A DNA stretch of 64,000 nt from Arabidopsis thaliana (GCF_000001735.4 NC_003071.7:7867151-7931150); one strand, 5' to 3'; positions 1 to 12,157 are shown, counted from the stretch's first letter. Numbers and translations: made by a program. Notes: a model not told the origin generated them from the letters alone.

Positions 1-2
1 CG

Positions 3-167
3 ACATTCCGTGGTCCTGAAGAATTATTAATCCGGCACTCAATAAACGATAGCTTCAGTCCCGCAGAAGGACATAGCCCAGCACTAGATGTAAGCAAAGG
101 TGACTCCATGAGCTCCACAAACGATCTTCAAATGCATTCACGATCTAACAGCACCGTGCATTTTTAG
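3..167 (+). CDS. C-terminal end of an upstream gene (partial, tentative)
   Basis: An open frame runs in from the left edge and stops at TAG 165-167, giving 54 residues rich in Ser, His and Asp with no domain I can name. In the Arabidopsis gene order I remember, the neighbour here is a PHD/SWIB/GYF-domain chromatin-type protein (At2g18090), but nothing in this fragment proves that. An alternative ending is possible: a good donor (GTAAGC) at 88 could join the pyrimidine-tract acceptor ending at 294, keep frame, and stop at about 312 after DYYRT. The rest to about 620 looks like 3' UTR (T-rich, TGTA-containing, AATAAA-like at about 312). Strand and end are tentative. Confidence 0.4.
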   Translation, partial: TFRGPEELLIRHSINDSFSPAEGHSPALDVSKGDSMSSTNDLQMHSRSNSTVHF

Positions 168-778
168 TCGTGGGCTCGGGTTCACATAGAGAGAAATCAT
201 AACCTGGGGCACAGGTTACCATAGATCATCCAATGTCCTAGATTCGTCTGATCGATGGTGGACTATGCCCTCTTTCTTCTCTTTTTTTTTGCAGGATTAT
301 TACAGAACATAAATAAATGGCAGAATCATCAGCAAAAATGAAAAAAAACGAGTGGTGCATATGTAGAAGATGTTTCTTCGCGGTATTTTTGACTGCACCC
401 ATTGTTTTCTTCAGTATTTAGGTTTTGTAACGTTGTCCTGTGTTAAGATTTGCACAGACATACCCAACTTCTGTATCTTTTTTTTTTACATTGTTTGTAC
501 TTAGGAACAAGTATAAAAATGGGAAGAAATTGTTGTCCATGGATGTAATCAAAACATTTGTAGGGATCATATCATCTTATTATTCTATATATATGATAAT
601 GATAGTGTAACGTTTCATTCTTTTTGTTTTGAATGTTTCAAATCTATTTATATCATGACAAGTGTAGGCTCCAGTTTATTCTACTTGTTTTTGGAAAATG
701 AGACGAACTCTATTGATCGTTTCTGGATTTGGAAACTTTTTGTTGTTTCTTCGATTTCGTTTTTGTTGATCTGAGTTG
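168..778. other. 3' UTR / spacer between upstream gene and DUF726 gene
   Basis: No convincing coding sequence. It holds the likely 3' UTR of the gene entering from the left and, from about 660, the leader of the DUF726 gene. A polypyrimidine tract with AG at 293-294 looks like a real acceptor for the upstream gene. Confidence 0.5.
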
Positions 779-3700
779 ATGGTGGAAGCTACGTCAAATT
801 TGACGCCGTCGCAGAGATACGCGGCAAGCGCTTTGTTTGCAATCGCGCTTAACCAAGCGCAGATCAGCCAGTCAAAGCCATTGGGAATCCCGGCCACCGG
901 AAGTACCGGAGAGCCAATCAGCAGCGACAGTGATCCTATCTCCGATGAGGCGGATCTCTGGGTCCACGAAGTTTCCGGCCTCCTCCGTCCTGTTCTCAGG
1001 TGATCTTGAAATCATCTGGAATAGTCATGTTCATATGCGTCTCTGTGTGTGTAATGTATACATTTTGAGCTGTCTCTGTAATTTGCTTTCAGATGTCTTC
1101 AGATTGATTCATCAGCTTGGCATGGCCTTGAAGAGATAGCTGCTTCTACTCAGGCTAAGGATCACATCGGTGCGGTATGATTAATTTCTCTCCGTATTTT
1201 GAAATTTCGTTGTGAATGTTGAGGAGCTCTTCTTTATTGGATGTTACTTTTGGTTTATTGTAGTTTATCAAGTTACTCTCAGAGGATGTGAGTGATGATG
1301 ATGATGATTCTAGTGAAATGGTGGAGAAAGAGACCGCCTTAGCTAAAGCTGCTGATGCTATGGATCAAAACATTCGAAGCAGCTCTCTATCTGTGGAATC
1401 TAAGATGGAGAAACATGTGGAATTCGAAAACGAATGCCGCGACAAGTATTCTGTTCCCGAGGCACAGTCTGGTGCTGAGGTTAAGGAAACGGAGAGCCAC
1501 GGGGAGGGTGAAATTAGAGATGGAGGCCACAATCTTGGGATTGTTGAACATGAGAAACCTGTTGGGGAAGTAGCATTGCTTAGCCATGAGAGAAAGATAA
1601 ATGTTCTTTACGAGCTACTATCTGCTTGCTTGGCAGATAAACATGAGGAGAATGAGATATGTACACGGCGTAGGAAAGGCTATGATGCGCGTCACCATGT
1701 TGCTCTGCGGTTACTTGCTACTTGGTTTGACTTTCAGTGGATTAAAATGGTCTGTTTGCTTCATTCATTCAAATTATTTTGTAAATTTTATGCTACCACA
1801 TAGCATAGCAACCCTATAGTTACATGTTAGCTATCTTGTTGAGGATTTAGGATCTGATGACATTGGGATATTTAGGATTCTCTGTTTTGTGCATTTGGAT
1901 TGACCTGAGAATCAATTTCTGTATTTTCTAGGAAGCAGTTGAGACAATGTCTGCATGCTCTGCCATGGCATTGCAAAAGTCAAGTGGAAATAAGGAAGAA
2001 GAGTCTTTGTCACCAAATAGTGAATGGGCTAAGTGGAAACGTGGAGGCATAGTTGGAGCGGCTGCTTTAACAGGGGGTACATTGATGGCCATCACTGGTG
2101 GTATGATGTCTTCTAACTGTTAATATCTCTTCCAACGTTTAGAAAATTAAGAGTATGTGTTTGGAAAATGCTAATTCTTAATCTGTTTTGATTACATATT
2201 ATGTGAAACAGGATTGGCTGCTCCAGCAATAGCTGCAGGGTTCGGTGCATTGGCTCCAACTCTAGGCACAATAGTTCCGGTAATTGGAGCCAGTGGGTTT
2301 GCTGCAGCTGCTGAGGCTGCCGGAACTGTTGCTGGTTCTGTTGCTGTTGCAGCATCTTTTGGAGGTAAATAAAAAGTAGAATCAGTTTTAGATTCCTTTA
2401 AGAAATAAAATGAATCAAAGTGATGATAATTGTATAGTTCTTAGTCTTCTGTTTTGTTTCTACATGTGTTCATGAATAGCTGCTGGAGCTGGGCTCACTG
2501 GGACGAAGATGGCTAGGAGAACTGGTGACATTGAAGAGTTTGAATTCAAAGCTATTGGAGAAAATCATAATCAAGGAGTTAGTTTTAAATTCCTGCTGTT
2601 TCATGTTGAAATCTCTTTGCTCTGCATTGATCTCTTTGTTCTTTCTTTATTTTTCTTGTTGGTGTAATAGCGATTAGCGGTGGAGATCTTAGTTGCTGGC
2701 TTTGTTTTAAAGGAAGAAGACTTTGTAAAACCCTGGGAAGGGTTAACTAGCAACCTAGAAAGGTATTAAAATGAATTGTTCTTGTGTATATTTTTTGTGA
2801 CTATATCATAAAATCCATATGTTTGCTATAATACCTTCTTAGGTACACGGTGCAATGGGAATCCGAGAATATTATTGCAGTGAGCACTGCAATTCAGGAT
2901 TGGCTTACTTCAAGTAATAATATATAGTTTTATCCAATACGTGTAACCATGTAAATCTATCTTTTTGCTATTGCTCTAAGAATAGATAGTAACATTGACA
3001 TGAACTTGTTGCAGGAGTTGCTATGGAGTTGATGAGACAAGGTGCAATGCGCACCGTACTAAACTCGCTTTTAGCAGCAATGGTTTGGCCGGCAACAATC
3101 CTTGTAGCTGCTGATTTTATAGATAGTAGATGGAGTATTGCTATTGACAGGTAAAATGAAAATATTTGATGAAACTGAAATGCCAAATGTGATGAAACCA
3201 GTACTGCAAGTAAGTTTATGTGCTATTATTTTCGTATTATCTTATTTCAGGTCAGACAAAGCAGGGAAGCTTCTTGCTGAAGCGCTTCGAAAAGGGTTGC
3301 AAGGAAATAGGTATAATTATTGGATAAATTCCATCATATATCTTTATGATAGAAAGTTGTGCAATTAGTATTTTACATCAGCATGTTGATTCTCTTACAT
3401 TGGAAAACTTGTGAGAAATTCAGACCTGTGACTCTGGTTGGTTTTTCGCTTGGTGCACGTGTTGTCTTTAAGTGCCTCCAGACTCTGGCAGAGACTGAAA
3501 AGAATGGTATTTCTCCACTCAATATTTATCTTTGCTTTAGAATTGACAATTGATTCTTGTCTTTAACACATTTTTCACGGTAGCTGAAATTGTGGAAAGA
3601 GTTGTTCTTCTTGGAGCACCAATTTCAATCAAGAATGAGAATTGGCGAGACGTAAGAAAGGTAATAAACCTTCTTGATGAGAGTTCCCTACCATTAACAA

Positions 3701-4187
3701 GAGTTGGTGTCACAGTCTAGGAAACAGATCCGTCTTTTGGTGTTCTGTATCATCTTATACGAGTTTTTTTATGGGTTACCAGATGGTGGCTGGAAGATTC
3801 ATTAATGTTTACGCCACAAATGACTGGACCCTCGGAGTTGCATTTCGTGCAAGGTATGTTGAATTGTGTTCTTCGATCCCCCCTTTCACCTGCAAATCCA
3901 AACTCTTTTTTCCTTATTAAATTCTGCAGTCTGTTGTCCCAAGGATTAGCTGGAATCCAACCGGTCTGTATACCGGGGATTGAAGATGTAAGTCATCTCA
4001 TTTACTCTCATCTTCAATTCGTAGGAAGTGAAAATGATAGAAACAATCAGAGTAATCATCATCACATTTGTAGGTAGATGTAACGGATATGGTGGAAGGT
4101 CACTCATCTTACCTATGGAAAACTCAACAAATCCTGGAAAGACTCGAACTCGACAATTCTTACCCTGTTTTTCGAAACACTCTCTAA
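779..4187 (+). CDS. DUF726 / TMCO4-type alpha/beta-hydrolase membrane protein
   Basis: Fifteen exons join in frame to 656 residues: 779-999, 1093-1174, 1264-1749, 1932-2100, 2212-2364, 2480-2577, 2671-2762, 2843-2913, 3015-3150, 3251-3310, 3424-3506, 3584-3660, 3783-3853, 3930-3987, 4074-4187. All borders are GT-AG. The N-terminal third is acidic and low in complexity (DDDDDSSE). Exons 4-6 encode a long Gly/Ala-rich hydrophobic stretch that should cross or insert into a membrane. Exon 11 encodes GFSLGAR, the G-x-S-x-G nucleophile elbow of an alpha/beta-hydrolase, followed by LLGAP, as in DUF726 proteins (human TMCO4, yeast YFD4-like). The substrate is unknown for the family. The start is the first ATG of exon 1. 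I remember the locus as At2g18100, of the same length. Confidence 0.93.
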
Positions 4188-5029
4188 CTAAACCCAACAT
4201 TTATTACTAGGACCATATCCCATTTTCACCCAGTTTCATAGACTAGATTAACCCTCATGACTGCTGAATCAGGTAAAACGAAACATCATTGCCCTTCTTC
4301 TCTCATTTTCTCCTCATGTGCGTATATATTATACACTTCCACATTCCCACAATTGTTTACATGAAAACTTCCCTCATTTTGAAACCCTACATGTTCTAAT
4401 TTTTTACCCGAAAAAACCATCGGAGAAACTATGTTGACCAAAAACAAACAAACATACTATACATGTTGACATAATAAACGAGCTTTTAGTCCCTTGTTGT
4501 CTTATTGAACTTTCAACATATTTTTGTAGTTAGTTTTACGTCGTCGCCTTTATACTTTGGCTTTTTCCTAGTTTTCTCTCTGTACGGCGATAGTAGATGA
4601 TGATGTACATGTTGATAACATTGGCCCTATCTATCAATTTTTATATCACCCAAATTCACAGACGTACATGTGAAAACTAAAATTTTATACTGTTTCGCTT
4701 GCTAGAATAATAATATGCAAGAAACGTACATGTGTGATTGTGTGGTTACTGTTTTTTGAGAATTCAAAAAAAAAAAAAAAATCATCTTAAACAATCGAAC
4801 TTGATTAATTCATAAGCCAACAAAATTGGAAAAAAATATTTTAGTTTATTTTAAGTGTTATAAAAAATTTGATAATTATTTTAGTTATTATATTTGAAAA
4901 TAGGTAAAATAGGTTCTTAATATGTAACATGTACATTTTTGCATATTTCTAATTCGGTGTCATCCATACAAAAAACAAATGGCAAAAATCAGAATGGATA
5001 GAGAATTAATCCGCTAAAATGTAAATGTT
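4188..5029. other. Intergenic spacer
   Basis: 3' flank of the DUF726 gene and distal promoter of the eEF1B gene. AT-rich, with a poly-A run at about 4767-4781. I see no gene or recognisable element. Confidence 0.6.
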
Positions 5030-5049
5030 AGGCCCAAATTCGGCCCATT
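5030..5049 (+). promoter_or_regulatory. Paired site II (GGCCCA) elements, eEF1B promoter
   Basis: AGGCCCAAA and CGGCCCATT lie about 10 bp apart, roughly 100 bp before the pyrimidine-rich leader. TGGGCC/GGCCCA site II elements are typical of Arabidopsis translation-machinery promoters. A telo-box in reverse orientation (TTAGGGTTT, 5198-5206) lies just downstream, inside the leader intron. The motif pair is seen directly; the function is inferred. Confidence 0.65.
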
Positions 5050-5157
5050 ACACAAAAATCTCAGAGGGTTAAATACATCACCTTCTCGACGCTAATTCCT
5101 CCACTACGTCTCTCTCTCTTGCTCTCCCTCTTCAAGTCGGCTCCTTTATTGCTACAG

Positions 5158-5459
5158 GTTTGTTGCTTCTTCGATTCAATTCTTCTTTCGCCTCCAATTA
5201 GGGTTTGTTTCGACCTCAAATTATGCAACTTTGGGATTATGTGATTAGAATTTAAATTTCGGTGTTTGTGAATCTAAATCTAGTTGATTAGCATTCTTAT
5301 TGTTGTTCATACGTTTTAACCCAATGGTTCGTCTTTTAGATCTTCTGTTGTCATGATCTGGTTTTATGAAATAGAAAGTTTCGTTTTTGATGAATCGTTG
5401 GTGGGTTTTTCCTTACTTGATCTGATCTGATCTGATCTGATCTCTCTGCTTTATATCAG
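5158..5459 (+). other. 5' UTR intron of the eEF1B gene
   Basis: Donor GCTACAG|GTTTGT at 5157/5158 and acceptor TTATATCAG at 5459 bracket a T-rich 302 bp leader intron. It contains a short TCTGA-type repeat near 5420-5445 and a TTAGGGTTT telo-box. Leader introns are common in plant translation-factor genes and often raise expression. Not confirmed by a transcript here. Confidence 0.6.
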
Positions 5460-5485
5460 TGAAAAAGTTTCGAGCTTTAGAAACA

Positions 5486-6563
5486 ATGGCGGCTTTCCCC
5501 AACCTCAACTCTGGCTCCGGATTGAAGAAGCTCGATGAGCATCTTCTCACTCGCAGTTACATCACTGGGTTAGAATCTGTTTTCTAAGGGCTGTCTCAAT
5601 TATCTATCTTGTTTTGAAACAATAGTAGTAACCATTACTTTCTTCTGTCTCTCTATGTATGTATGTTTATAGGTACCAAGCTTCAAAGGATGATATCACT
5701 GTGTTTACAGCTCTTTCAAAGCCCCCAACTTCAGAGTTTGTCAATGTATCTCGTTGGTTCAACCACATCGATGCCCTCTTGAGGATCTCGTAAGCTCCAT
5801 TGCCTTCTGTTTTTTACCAATTAAAGTTTTTGTCTAGTGTTGTTTTCTTATAACCTGTCTCTCTATTTACAGTGGTGTCTCTGCTGAAGGAAGTGGTGTC
5901 ATTGTTGAAGGGTCATCACCTATCACAGAAGAGGCTGTTGCTACTCCCCCTGCAGCTGATTCTAAGGATACTGCTGCTGAAGAAGAAGATGATGATGATG
6001 TTGACCTTTTCGGGGAGGAGACCGAAGAGGAAAAGAAAGCTGCTGAAGAGAGAGCAGCTTCTGTGAAGGCATCTACAAAGAAGAAAGAATGTAAGTTTGT
6101 GTTTTTGCCTTTACACCTGTAGTTTACGATATAATGATGTCTTGGATTTCTCATCTGGTTTCTTTCTTTTCTTAATCAGCCGGAAAGTCATCAGTTTTGA
6201 TGGATATCAAGCCGTGGGATGATGAGACGGACATGAAGAAGCTAGAGGAAGCTGTAAGATCCATTCAGATGGAAGGATTGTTTTGGGGAGCATCAAAGCT
6301 TGTACCCGTTGGTTACGGTATCAAGAAGTTGCACATCATGTGCACCATTGTTGATGACCTTGTATCTATCGACACCATGATCGAAGAGCAACTCACTGTT
6401 GAACCGATCAATGAATATGTCCAGAGTTGTGACATTGTTGCCTTCAACAAGATATGTAAGTTACACGAACCTTTTCTCAACTACTTAGAATGCTGAGATT
6501 GTTTTATACGATAATTTGGTGTGTAACTAACTGTTGGATATTGAATTGAATCATAATGCAGGA
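5486..6563 (+). CDS. Translation elongation factor eEF1B nucleotide-exchange subunit (EF-1-delta 2 / eEF1B-beta)
   Basis: Guanine-nucleotide exchange subunit that recharges eEF1A with GTP during translation elongation in the cytosol. Exons 5486-5568, 5673-5789, 5873-6090, 6180-6455 and 6562-6563 give 231 residues. The stop codon is split by the last intron: T at 6455 joins GA at 6562-6563, so the last exon contributes only two coding bases. The protein has an N-terminal GST-like region (to about residue 70), an acidic hinge ([12 protein letters not shown]) typical of eEF1B, and a C-terminal exchange domain from about residue 140 with [20 protein letters not shown] and the conserved terminus VAFNKI. 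Length and ending match the family. I remember it as At2g18110. Confidence 0.96.
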
Positions 6564-7034
6564 GGATGGAGAATAGCTTGAAGGAAGAACTGTTTATGTT
6601 GTTGTTTTCTTCTCTATATCCAGTTTTGTTACCTGTTTTTATTGTACTCTGTGGGAGGGCTTTTACCAACTCTGATTCATTTTGATATATGTGAAGACAA
6701 TTCAGTTTTGTCTTAAAGTTTCCACCAAATCTCAAATACGAAAAATCATAAGTTTGATAACATCACAGAAAGTGTGAAGCAAGAATGCACGTATGTTTAA
6801 AATAAATACAAGTACGCATAATTTAGTATTGCAAAGAAGATTATGTTTACAAAAATTTCTAACAATCAGAGAATATGAGAAGGCTAGAACAAGGACCTTG
6901 GGTGTGACGCAATATTTCTGAAGTCATATCTTTTTTGTATTCTTTAGTTCCCACAAAAAAAATGGTAGGTTTCATATGGGTAATGCATGCTCATTTTGGT
7001 TGCTCACTATAATTATTGTGGTCTTGATTTGGGT
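6564..7034. other. eEF1B 3' UTR and spacer
   Basis: A T-rich 3' UTR runs to about 6720, then a short promoter region for the glycine-rich gene. No further coding signal. Confidence 0.6.
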
Positions 7035-7042
7035 TATAAAAA
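7035..7042 (+). promoter_or_regulatory. TATA box of the glycine-rich protein gene
   Basis: TATAAAAA lies 66 bp before the ATG at 7101. This predicts transcription starting near 7065-7070, which excludes the upstream in-frame ATG at 6987 as the usual start. Confidence 0.6.
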
Positions 7043-7100
7043 GGATGGGAATGGAGATGACTTTTACTTGAGAAAATTCTCGATAGAGATATTGGTGAAA

Positions 7101-7877
7101 ATGTCAAGCTTTGTGGTGTTCTTGTTAGGTTCTGGTGCTGTGTTGTTGTTGAGTTCAAGCTCTGTCCACGGGCTGCGATATAGACCCGTGAGGAGATATT
7201 TTAATAGTAGTGATCAATCTTCCGTTTTGGGTTCCAACAAAACGTTTGAAAGTGGTGGACATAACAAAGCACGAAGAGTGCAAGAAGGTGATGTAGAAGA
7301 AGGAGGCTGCGAAATCTGCAGAGGAAGAGAAAGAGACTGTGGAGGTTGTACCGGTGGAGAAGGAAGCTGTGAAGGTTGTAATGGAGCAGGAGGAAGTTCG
7401 GGAGATGGTGGAGCAGGAGGAGGAGGAAGCGGTAGAGTAGGAAGAAGAGGAAATGGCAAAGGAGATGGGAAAGGACAAGGTGACGACGGTGGAAAAGAAG
7501 ATTGCAATGACCATGAAAAGAATAAAGGAGATGATAGGAACAACGGTGATGGTGTTGGTATTGGTATTGGTATAGGTATAGGAGGTGAACCTAGCCCTGG
7601 ATCCGGAGGTGGAGGAGGTGGGGGCGGCGGTGGCGGAGGTGGTGGTAGTGGACCTGGTGGTGGTGGTGGTGGAGGAGGAGGTGGTGGAGGCGGTGGTGGA
7701 GGAGTAGGAGATGGATATGGATATGGCCGTGGATGGGGTGGTGGATATGGAGGAGGAGGCGGAGGAGGATGGGGATGGGGAGGAGATAGCAACGGAGGAG
7801 TATGGGGTCCTGGAAACGGCGGTGGTTGTTGGTTTCCCGGTTGTGAATATAAAAAGTCAACGAAAGGTCAACACTGA
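7101..7877 (+). CDS. Secreted Cys/Gly-rich protein
   Basis: Single-exon frame of 258 residues from ATG 7101, chosen over an in-frame ATG at 6987 because it directly starts a signal peptide (MSSFVVFLLGSGAVLLL, cleavage near SVHG) and lies just behind a TATA box. Mature part in order: a basic segment (about residues 25-65); a Cys-rich block at about 68-100 with four C-x2-C pairs alternating with charged/Gly stretches; a charged GDGKGQGDD region; an (IG)n run; and about 100 residues of near-pure glycine ending in GYG/GWGW repeats and a CWFPGCE tail. The composition suggests a cell-wall structural glycine-rich protein. Family membership beyond that is unclear. Codon use is forced by the repeats, so coding status rests on the signal peptide and the unbroken frame. 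Probably At2g18115. Confidence 0.65.
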   Translation: MSSFVVFLLGSGAVLLLSSSSVHGLRYRPVRRYFNSSDQSSVLGSNKTFESGGHNKARRVQEGDVEEGGCEICRGRERDCGGCTGGEGSCEGCNGAGGSSGDGGAGGGGSGRVGRRGNGKGDGKGQGDDGGKEDCNDHEKNKGDDRNNGDGVGIGIGIGIGGEPSPGSGGGGGGGGGGGGGGSGPGGGGGGGGGGGGGGGGVGDGYGYGRGWGGGYGGGGGGGWGWGGDSNGGVWGPGNGGGCWFPGCEYKKSTKGQH

Positions 7878-9571
7878 TCAACATGTTTAAAGACCGTTTT
7901 ACATTTATCTATACTACGTTGGTTTTCAATATGGATTCTTTCTTTACTTATTGAGGTGCTTATAATTGGACATCCATTTAAAACAAAATGAATAGTAATA
8001 ATAATACTTCCATTTTCTCTTCTTTTTTTTTGTTTTTTCTAAAAATGTTAATATTTCATTAGAAAATAAAAAAGTTAGGAATTACAAGAATGTAAAACCT
8101 ATAGTTTGGTCCCATGGCAAAAAAGACTAAAAACATGGGAGCAAATATCAATTGGTCCATCGACATCAACAAAAATAGTTAAGCTTTTGGAATCAATGAA
8201 GCGATACAACAATTTTGATGAATCGCATATAATACACCTCAAAGAGAAAGATAATGCTGTTGAACGGCAAAGGTCGAATCAATGAAAACTTCCATTTTCT
8301 CTTGTTACAATATTTCTCTAATTTGAGAAAGACAAAAGTTATGAAGCATAGAATTGATGTGTGTCAGTGTGTGGAGTTGATGGTATGTTAACAAAATGTT
8401 TTGATATATCATTTATGTAGGCCGCAAAGAGGGGAGATGCTCGTAACGTTAGGTTGGAGTTGTGTTAAGTAAAGAGAAGTTGGAAAGTAGGAGGATCAAA
8501 TTAATTAAAACTTGGATTTTATAAAGACGTAGATTTAGTCCTAATTACTAACAAGATTGAGATCGAGGATTCTTGTGCCTTGTCTTGGTCCTAATTACTT
8601 ACATGCTATGATGTGGTTTCATTTTCAAATTCCATCTAATGTGGTGAAAACAAAATTATTACCAACAAGGTTCCATTGTGAATACAAGAACACATGAAAA
8701 TATCTACAAAAGTTGGTGTACACCAACTCTCCAAGCTTTCACAAAAATAAACTCATGAATATTGAACTTTGTATTGGCCTTTTTGTATATATTGGATTTT
8801 TTTAACATAAAAATCCACCTTTTGTAATATTGTATTTTATTATCTAAAAACGATCAACTAGCAACGGAAATAAATCCACTGACCACTGCTAATATATTTT
8901 AGCGACGGATCCGAAGTTTACAGCGATAAGACCGTTATTTGGTGGCTTATAAATTGTAATAACAAATCTGACTATACCGATACATATACTATCTTAATCA
9001 GATTAAAAAGTTCAAACCTCATATACGCTTCGAACGACTCAACGGCTAAGCTAATAGAATATATAATAGATAACAAATTCTACATCCGTACAAGATTTTA
9101 AAGGGGTGGCAGTGTAGCCAATAACCATCAACCTCATTTATTGGAATTTACTGCTATAGACAATCCCTAATCATGCATAGGCACGTTACACAATTAACAT
9201 AAATCACGAGTAGTCTTTTTCATATTTAATAATCTATTGGCAAAAAAAAACAAATTATCTATTTTGTTCTTTCAAAAACTATTACTATGGTTGCACAGTT
9301 GACATTCTTCTGTGCAGGAACATTTACCACAAATATTCCCAATGGACTCTTCTTATCTAATACGTTGTTTTTATTTTTTAACACCATCTTATATATGTTC
9401 ATTTATCCACCTTCTTAAAATTATAAACAAATGTTTAAACAGATTCTCTCTAACATAACGATTTACCGAGTTACTTCATCTGTAAAGTATTGAGTTTTGG
9501 ATAATCTTGAATCAACAAAGTTTTAATAGAGATTATTGCATACGACAAAAATAAAGAAGATATAAAAAAAA
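7878..9571. other. Intergenic spacer, 1.7 kb
   Basis: No gene found. A 16-18 bp sequence, ACTTCCATTTTCTCTT, occurs at about 8007 and again at about 8287, flanking 280 bp of non-coding DNA that may be a decayed element. The rest is AT-rich, and the right end is the 3' flank of SRS4. Confidence 0.5.
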
Positions 9572-10531
9572 TTAAGATCTTGGTGGGTTCTCGTAGAATT
9601 GTGTACTGCGCATGGACTTGTTTTCTGGACCTTGGTTATAGAGAATTCCTTTAAAGAGATGACCAGCTATGCCCACCGTCGTTTGGTATGCGTATTGGCC
9701 CTCTCCATCATCGGTACCACTCATTCTGACGCATCGGAAAAGTGCATCCGAGCTCACTTCATCTGGAAATCTTGTCTCTCCCATCTCTAACCCTAGCAAA
9801 GTTACACAAAGTTAGGGCCAAAACTTCACAACAAACATTTATCAAATCCTAACAACAAAACTATGTTCATTTTTCAAACACAATTTTTTGTTCTTTATTT
9901 TACTTAGCTTCTTACATTAATATTTAATAGTTTCATCATTTTGAAATGGAATTTCATTTTTACATTTCTTAGATTGCTTATTGCAATTTCGAAATGATAT
10001 TTGATCGAAGTAAAACTGATGCATTATCATGTAAAAAGAAAGATTTATTAGGCAACAACAATGAAAAACTACTGAAACCAAACCTGATGAGTCTAAAGTA
10101 GCATGTTGATTAATGTCTCTATACTTCCCAACTCTGCCGCTACCGCCGGTTGGGTTGGAGGTTGGCGTCTGTAGCTGCTGCTGCCGCTCACGGCGTTTGG
10201 CAATGGGGATCCACGTGCTCCTCACGTGGGTGGGACAGTGGAGTCCGTTACTCTTGCAGCAAGTTCTACACCGCCCGTGCGTGCACCCTTTCTTGGCTTG
10301 GTTTCCACACTCTTGACAGCTTATCGTTAGAGATCTCGATGACGTGGTCATATCACAGACGTCGATCTGACCCGGATATAGATCGAGGCTTGGCTGCTGC
10401 CATATCTGATTGTTGTGGCTCGTACTTAGGTTATTATTGGTGTGTTTGTACCAAACCCAATTTGTGTTTTGTTGATTGTCTTCTTCGTTGTTTCTTGATG
10501 ATCCTGTCCCAGCCATTTCAAAATTCGACAT
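9572..10531 (-). CDS. SRS4: SHI/STY/SRS zinc-finger transcription factor
   Basis: Plant transcription factor of the SHI-RELATED SEQUENCE family, whose members act in the nucleus on auxin biosynthesis genes and organ development. Two exons, 10531-10084 and 9792-9572, give 222 residues. The RING-like C3HC3H finger lies at about residues 67-100 ([17 protein letters not shown], then CC, C and H in THV) and is followed by the basic [10 protein letters not shown] segment. The second family signature, the IXGH domain, is in exon 2 as [10 protein letters not shown], with Ala where most members have Gly (IGGH). The start ATG at 10531 is used; a second ATG lies five codons on. The upstream region carries a long GA tract near 10720-10740. 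I remember the locus as At2g18120. Confidence 0.93.
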
Positions 10532-12157
10532 AGCTCCTTCTCTAACCCTAATCTTGAATTTACAATATCCATAATTTAAAAATCCTAGTTACCATCAAGT
10601 CTTGAGCTTTTGATAACTCCGGCCGCGTTGCCTATTTTCTTTTAGTGACCTTCCTCTCCGGTCATATTGTGTGCTTTCATTGCATGACTAGTTGTTGTGG
10701 TGACAAAAGCGAGAAGAGTAAGAAGAGAGAGAGAGAGCTTTAGATGTGAGCTTTGTGAATCAATAGTGAAAGCAAAATGCCTCTGGTTCTTCTGTTCGTT
10801 TGACTCTCACGAAGAACGTTTCTCCCTTTGTCTATACCTCTTCTATATTTTCTATCTTCTTCTTTATCTCTTTTTCTCTAACTCTATGTTCATCACTACT
10901 CACTAGTACTCATCTCATGGACTATAGCTTGACACGTGGACGTAATTTGACCGGAAAAATCGCTATGGGTTGTGTCCCAATGTAATATTAGGATAGCAAT
11001 CGCATAATGGTTTTTAGTTAAGGTAATTTGCAATTTAATAAGATAAAGAAAAGAGACCGTATAAATTTTTGACAACTTGTAAATGATTTGATAAAACTAA
11101 TAGATGGTTGATATCAGTATAATCACTATGCACATGCATGATGCAATCACTCACCGTTTTTGGTAAATGGTTGTATGTTTTTGAATTGAAAAGGGGTTCA
11201 TCTCTCTTAGAAAACTTTAACTATAATTAAAAAAGTATACTTAGTAATTAATTAAGATCCCATATATATATAAATGCTATGCACAAAAATTTTAAATGTA
11301 CAAGAAGCCAAAAAAAAAAAAGCATGCATGTTACTCTAATTTGTATGATATAGTATATAGAGTGGCTATGCAAGGGAACATTGCGCCACCTACGTACGTT
11401 TCTTTTTCATTATGCTCTTGTTTGTATCACTATTCTCCATTAACTTTTATTGTGGGATAAATATGAGGAAAATGAAAATATGTTCAAACATTCTTTTTTC
11501 TTTCTCTTGGGGTGATAGTTAATAATTTAGTAGAAACCATCTGCTTTACAAAATATGGACGAAAGTATTCAAAATTAGTTTTAAAATTATCTTTTGTTGT
11601 TCTGTTTTAGTATATAAGACAAAAATAAAAATTTGTGAAAATTAGTAATTTATGGAGGGATAAGGTTATGATTCTCGAGCCTACTTTATAATTTTACTCT
11701 CCTTTTTTTTTTTTTTTTTATATTCTTAAATATGGTATATTTTTGTATATTTTGTACCTAATCTGATTTTTTGTTTCTGCTAAAATTTAAAAATCGACGG
11801 ATATTAGAAGATCCCTAACTAACTTAGTATTTCTTTTCTTTTTTTTTTAGCGAGAACAAATATCAAAATTGTTTTTAACAACATATTCGAATATAATCTA
11901 GTTATCTCTTTATTTAGATTTTGTATTATGGTGCTTATACATCGGAGATAATCTAAAAGATGTATGATAGTAGAATTATTAAAAGAGAAATGATTTTCAC
12001 ATTTCGTTAACTAAATAAATCCAGTACAATTTAAATAAAACCTAAAAAGAAAAATTAAGCAAAACCTACCAATGTTCAAAGAACGATAAACGCTTCACTA
12101 GTCTTATTATTAAAAAGAGAAATAGAGATTCTTAAAAGAAATCAAATAAACTCGATT
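10532..12157. other. SRS4 promoter and spacer to PAP11 3' end
   Basis: The first ~400 bp is the SRS4 leader/promoter, with a GAGA-type run near 10720. The remainder is AT-rich with poly-T runs (about 11702-11720). Short open frames on the + strand at 10697-10985 have no family resemblance and I do not call them. Confidence 0.5.

Noticed and set aside
1288-1803. 171-codon frame as an independent gene
   Set aside because: It is exon 3 of the DUF726 gene plus read-through into the following intron; it has no ATG start at that position.
7214-7792. 192-codon minus-strand frame coding an almost pure proline run
   Set aside because: It is the exact antisense of the glycine-rich gene: Gly codons (GGN) read as Pro (NCC) on the other strand. 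No signal peptide or independent promoter.
8007-8302. Pair of 16-18 bp direct repeats 280 bp apart, possible LTR-like or insertion borders
   Set aside because: Too short, no TG...CA ends, and no recognisable internal element.
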